Source of the DNA: an uncultured Muribaculaceae bacterium
GTDB taxonomy: Bacteria > Bacteroidota > Bacteroidia > Bacteroidales > Muribaculaceae
Assembly: GCA_910578365.1 (NCBI GenBank)
Contig: CAJTRC010000029.1
Location: 1-27,793 of the forward strand
DNA length: 27,793 nucleotides
Direction: 5' to 3'
The number at the start of each line of letters is the position of its first letter. The first letter of the stretch is position 1. Shown here piece after piece: positions 25,525-27,793 of this stretch. The notes beneath the pieces were generated by a model. That model was not told where the DNA came from and did not search any database. It saw nothing but the letters and a program-made list of their open reading frames with translations. Both the position numbers and the translations under genes were made by a program.

Positions 25525-27369
25525 TTATTTTACAATCAGCTTAGTAGTGGATACGCGGCCTGACTCGAACACGCTCACGATATAGATGCCTGCGGGCAGT
25601 TCGACACGACCGGCCCGGCTGAGGGTAGCAGCTTTCGAACCGTCGGGACGATAAATTTCGGCTGTGGTGAAATCGCCTTCGACCGAAATAGCGCCGGGCA
25701 GAGCGCGTACCGATGAAGTATATGCCATGATGTCGCCGGTTGATGACTTCTCGCCCACACGACATTTGGCGGCAGTAACAATCTCGCCGGTGGAGCGATC
25801 AATAAGCAGGGCAGCCACTGTAGTGTCTTCGATTTTCTGTCGCTGTGGCGAACCTACAGGAACTGTTTCGTCGTAAGTATATTCCTGACCGCGCGAGAGC
25901 GATGCGGGGAATACGTCCTTACCGTTCCAGTGGTCAATACGGCGGGCAACATCATTATACATTACCTGCACCGAACCGGGCTTATTTTCCCAACCGTACA
26001 TATTGCCGTTCTTACCTCCGCTGTAGTAGTTGTTCTGGCTGTAGGGGCCTACATTGTCTTCAGTCTGCACTATGGCTATGCCGTAGTTGTGGCTTTCGAC
26101 ATCGTTGCCAAATCGTGCTGTAGTGCGAACAAAGATTGATTCACCGCTTTCGTCGGCGAGTTCGGCGCTGACTTTGAGGTCGAGATCAACCACACCTTCA
26201 AGCTCCTTGTAATAGGCTTCGCAGATGGTGAGATTAGGAGTGAAAGTACCGTAACTGCCGCTACGGTTGATGCTTGCGTAGGGGTAGCCGGCACCATACA
26301 TATCATCCCATTTAGAATAAGATGAGCACTTCATCGGGTCGCCCGGATAGTTGTGCACGGCAATGCCCAGATAGGTATCAGGGTAATTCTCGCGCATGTG
26401 CTCCATAGCCACATAACCGGCGGGGCACCATCCGCAGCCTGTGCCTGTACCCTCTTCAATTACCACAATACGTGGTTTTACGAAGTCCGATGCCAATACT
26501 TTAGTGCTTGCCACGACAGATGCAAGAAGGTTTTCGGCGCCGTTGACTCCGCTTATACTAAGCGACACAGGCAGTTCGGAATTTTCCTGCGATGTACGGC
26601 CTTTCAAAGCCACAGTAGCTTTTCCCATAGGTTCTATGACATTGTCTAACGCTACAGTCGACAAAATCGGATTGTCGGAACCGAAAGCCGCAGACAGCGA
26701 AACACTCGAAACCGGAGATGACGAAATATTATATACGTCCACCGAATAATTGAAGTCGACATTCACGCCCACCGACTTTGGCAATGACAGCCTCAGAGGC
26801 AACAGTGCATTGGAAGGCAGGTTGTCACCCTCTATTATACCACGTATGCAGACAGAGCCGAATGACGGAAACACGTTCCACTCCGGAGTACCGCCATCGG
26901 GCCATATTCCAAGGTGGCTGAACAAGCCCACACCATCGAGCGCTTCGGCATCGAAGGCTATAGGTTTGTCGTTGCTGCGAGTCTGACGATAGGTGTATCC
27001 GATGTAGAATTTGCGTCCTTCAATTTCGTAAGGAGTATCGAGAGTGGCAGTCGTAAAACTTTTTGCTTTCAGAAATTTTGTTTCAGACTGAGTATAGAAT
27101 GGTTCGCCTTTCAGGTCGTAGGTAAGATATATGGTTGCGTCCTTGGACAGGCCACTGTTAAAGCCTACAGAAACAGCAGTAAGCTGCGAGCCCTGCATGG
27201 CTTTTGCCACTTCTTCGGGCACCTCGATAGCCGCGCTGTAGTTAGTTCCGGCTATACCAGTACCAACACCGTTGATATTGTCGGTACATATACCGTAGGT
27301 GAAAGAAGTCTGGGCATTAGCGCCATAAGCAGCCAATGCAACCATTGAACATAGTAAAAGTTTTTTCAT
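25525..27369 (-). CDS. Omp28-like exported protein with thioredoxin-fold CxxC and T9SS-like tail
   Basis: Residues 1-20 are a signal peptide (...GANAQ). Residues about 24-180 form a beta domain (LTAVSVGFNSG, ATIYLTYDLKGEPFY, RKFYIGYTYRQ) that may be a distant relative of the module repeated in the downstream genes. A CARDB-like segment spans about 190-290. Residues about 298-540 match the Omp28-related family: IVVIEEGTGTGCGWCPAGYV contains the thioredoxin-like CxxC (Cys312, Cys315), followed by YPDTYLGIAVHNYPGDPM and YPYASINR. The tail from about 565 has AEIYRPDGSKAATL and LPAGIYIVSV, a T9SS-like sorting domain. The family is known as outer-membrane or secreted proteins of unclear function; a redox role from the CxxC is inference. 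It is the first gene of the minus-strand cluster. Confidence 0.85.
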   Translation of the reverse strand: MKKLLLCSMVALAAYGANAQTSFTYGICTDNINGVGTGIAGTNYSAAIEVPEEVAKAMQGSQLTAVSVGFNSGLSKDATIYLTYDLKGEPFYTQSETKFLKAKSFTTATLDTPYEIEGRKFYIGYTYRQTRSNDKPIAFDAEALDGVGLFSHLGIWPDGGTPEWNVFPSFGSVCIRGIIEGDNLPSNALLPLRLSLPKSVGVNVDFNYSVDVYNISSSPVSSVSLSAAFGSDNPILSTVALDNVIEPMGKATVALKGRTSQENSELPVSLSISGVNGAENLLASVVASTKVLASDFVKPRIVVIEEGTGTGCGWCPAGYVAMEHMRENYPDTYLGIAVHNYPGDPMKCSSYSKWDDMYGAGYPYASINRSGSYGTFTPNLTICEAYYKELEGVVDLDLKVSAELADESGESIFVRTTARFGNDVESHNYGIAIVQTEDNVGPYSQNNYYSGGKNGNMYGWENKPGSVQVMYNDVARRIDHWNGKDVFPASLSRGQEYTYDETVPVGSPQRQKIEDTTVAALLIDRSTGEIVTAAKCRVGEKSSTGDIMAYTSSVRALPGAISVEGDFTTAEIYRPDGSKAATLSRAGRVELPAGIYIVSVFESGRVSTTKLIVK

Positions 27370-27425
27370 ATATTATATATAATAATGTTGATTTAGTTGG
27401 TTTCGCACGGTAGTTTGACTTCGAT

Positions 27426-27447
27426 CAGCCGCTTGTTCAAGCCGCTG
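27426..27447 (-). other. Leader hairpin upstream of the Omp28-like gene
   Basis: CAGCCGCTTG (27426-27435) pairs with 27438-27447 in 9 of 10 positions. It lies in the leader expected from the promoter candidate at 27486-27516. No T-run follows on the minus strand, so it is not a terminator. It could stabilise the mRNA or act in control; no role is shown. Confidence 0.4.
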
Positions 27448-27485
27448 CCGGAAATGAAAGCAGGAACAAAAAATGTTCACGGGGG

Positions 27486-27516
27486 TAAAATTAGTAAAAA
27501 ATTATGGTTTGACAAA
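27486..27516 (-). promoter_or_regulatory. Promoter candidate of the secreted-protein cluster
   Basis: On the minus strand TTTG (plus 27516-27513) is followed after 19 bases by TAATTTTA (plus 27493-27486), one base off TAnnTTTG. The leader to the Omp28-like ATG would be about 110 bases. Nothing else coding is seen in 27370-27765. Confidence 0.4.
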
Positions 27517-27707
27517 CAAAAAAAACGATAAAAAAAGTTCGACCCCGTTTTTTAGCGTATTTTTTGTGAAAATACATAGGCACAGGTGATATTATACCAT
27601 ATATCTGAGAGTGTTAACGCGAGTTCGGGATAAGGAACACCATAAAAAAGTTGAACGGGAGTTTGGGAGTTTCATTAAAAAATAATTTGTAAATAATTGG
27701 CTTTAAA

Positions 27708-27739
27708 TTTGGTAGAGTCAATTTTTCTTTGTATCTTTG
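27708..27739 (+). promoter_or_regulatory. Consensus Bacteroidetes promoter at the right edge
   Basis: TTTG at 27708-27711, a 20-base spacer, and TATCTTTG at 27732-27739 match both promoter elements exactly. It points to a gene that begins at 27766 and leaves the window. Confidence 0.7.
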
Positions 27740-27765
27740 TTCTACCGTGTTCTAATTATAAAAGT

Positions 27766-27793
27766 ATGTATTTAGACATTCGCAAAGGCAAAG
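27766..27793 (+). CDS. Start of an unidentified gene, first 9 codons only
   Basis: ATG at 27766 opens a frame read as MYLDIRKGK up to the window end. It lies 26 bases after a consensus -7 box and follows an A-rich leader, the usual layout here. Nine residues are too few to name a family. Confidence 0.4.

Overview
The window reads as Bacteroidales DNA. Supporting signs are a SusC/SusD pair, a one-protein hybrid two-component regulator, A-rich leaders without Shine-Dalgarno sequences, promoter matches to the Bacteroidetes TTTG / TAnnTTTG consensus, and secreted proteins with type IX secretion (T9SS)-like C-terminal tails. A gut Muribaculaceae- or Prevotellaceae-type organism fits best, but this is inference; no rRNA or other taxonomic marker is present.

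Positions 1-184 are the end of an insertion sequence: the first 25 codons of a DUF4372/IS4-like transposase on the minus strand, a strong hairpin, and a putative terminal repeat. Positions 185-347 are the control region of the next operon, with two TAnnTTTG boxes and an 8-bp direct repeat at a 21-bp period.

Positions 348-14999 form a compact, apparently complete fructan (probably levan) utilisation locus. Operon 1 (348-8077, plus) encodes a SusC-like transporter, a SusD-like lipoprotein, a surface glycan-binding lipoprotein and a GH32 lipoprotein that resembles surface endo-levanases. A convergent hybrid two-component sensor-regulator (8144-10921, minus) carries a periplasmic sugar-binding domain and an AraC-type output. 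Operon 2 (11086-14999, plus) encodes a periplasmic GH32 fructanase, an MFS sugar importer and a PfkB fructokinase. The parts list matches the Bacteroides thetaiotaomicron BT1754-BT1765 levan locus. The inferred flow is: surface cleavage, import through SusCD, periplasmic release of fructose, sensing by the regulator, inner-membrane import, and phosphorylation to fructose-6-phosphate.

Positions 15218-27369 hold five consecutive minus-strand genes for large exported multidomain proteins: FN3, jelly-roll and CARDB-like modules, an Omp28-like thioredoxin fold, and two unrecognised repeat families. All end in a T9SS-like C-terminal sorting tail. Hairpins suggest that 27369-20617 is one unit and that the two downstream genes end at their own terminators. 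A 120-180 residue module recurs three times in one protein, once in its neighbour, and perhaps in a third. This is the least explained part of the window.

The right edge (27370-27793) holds a minus-strand promoter candidate for the secreted-protein cluster and a consensus plus-strand promoter followed by the first codons of a gene that leaves the window.
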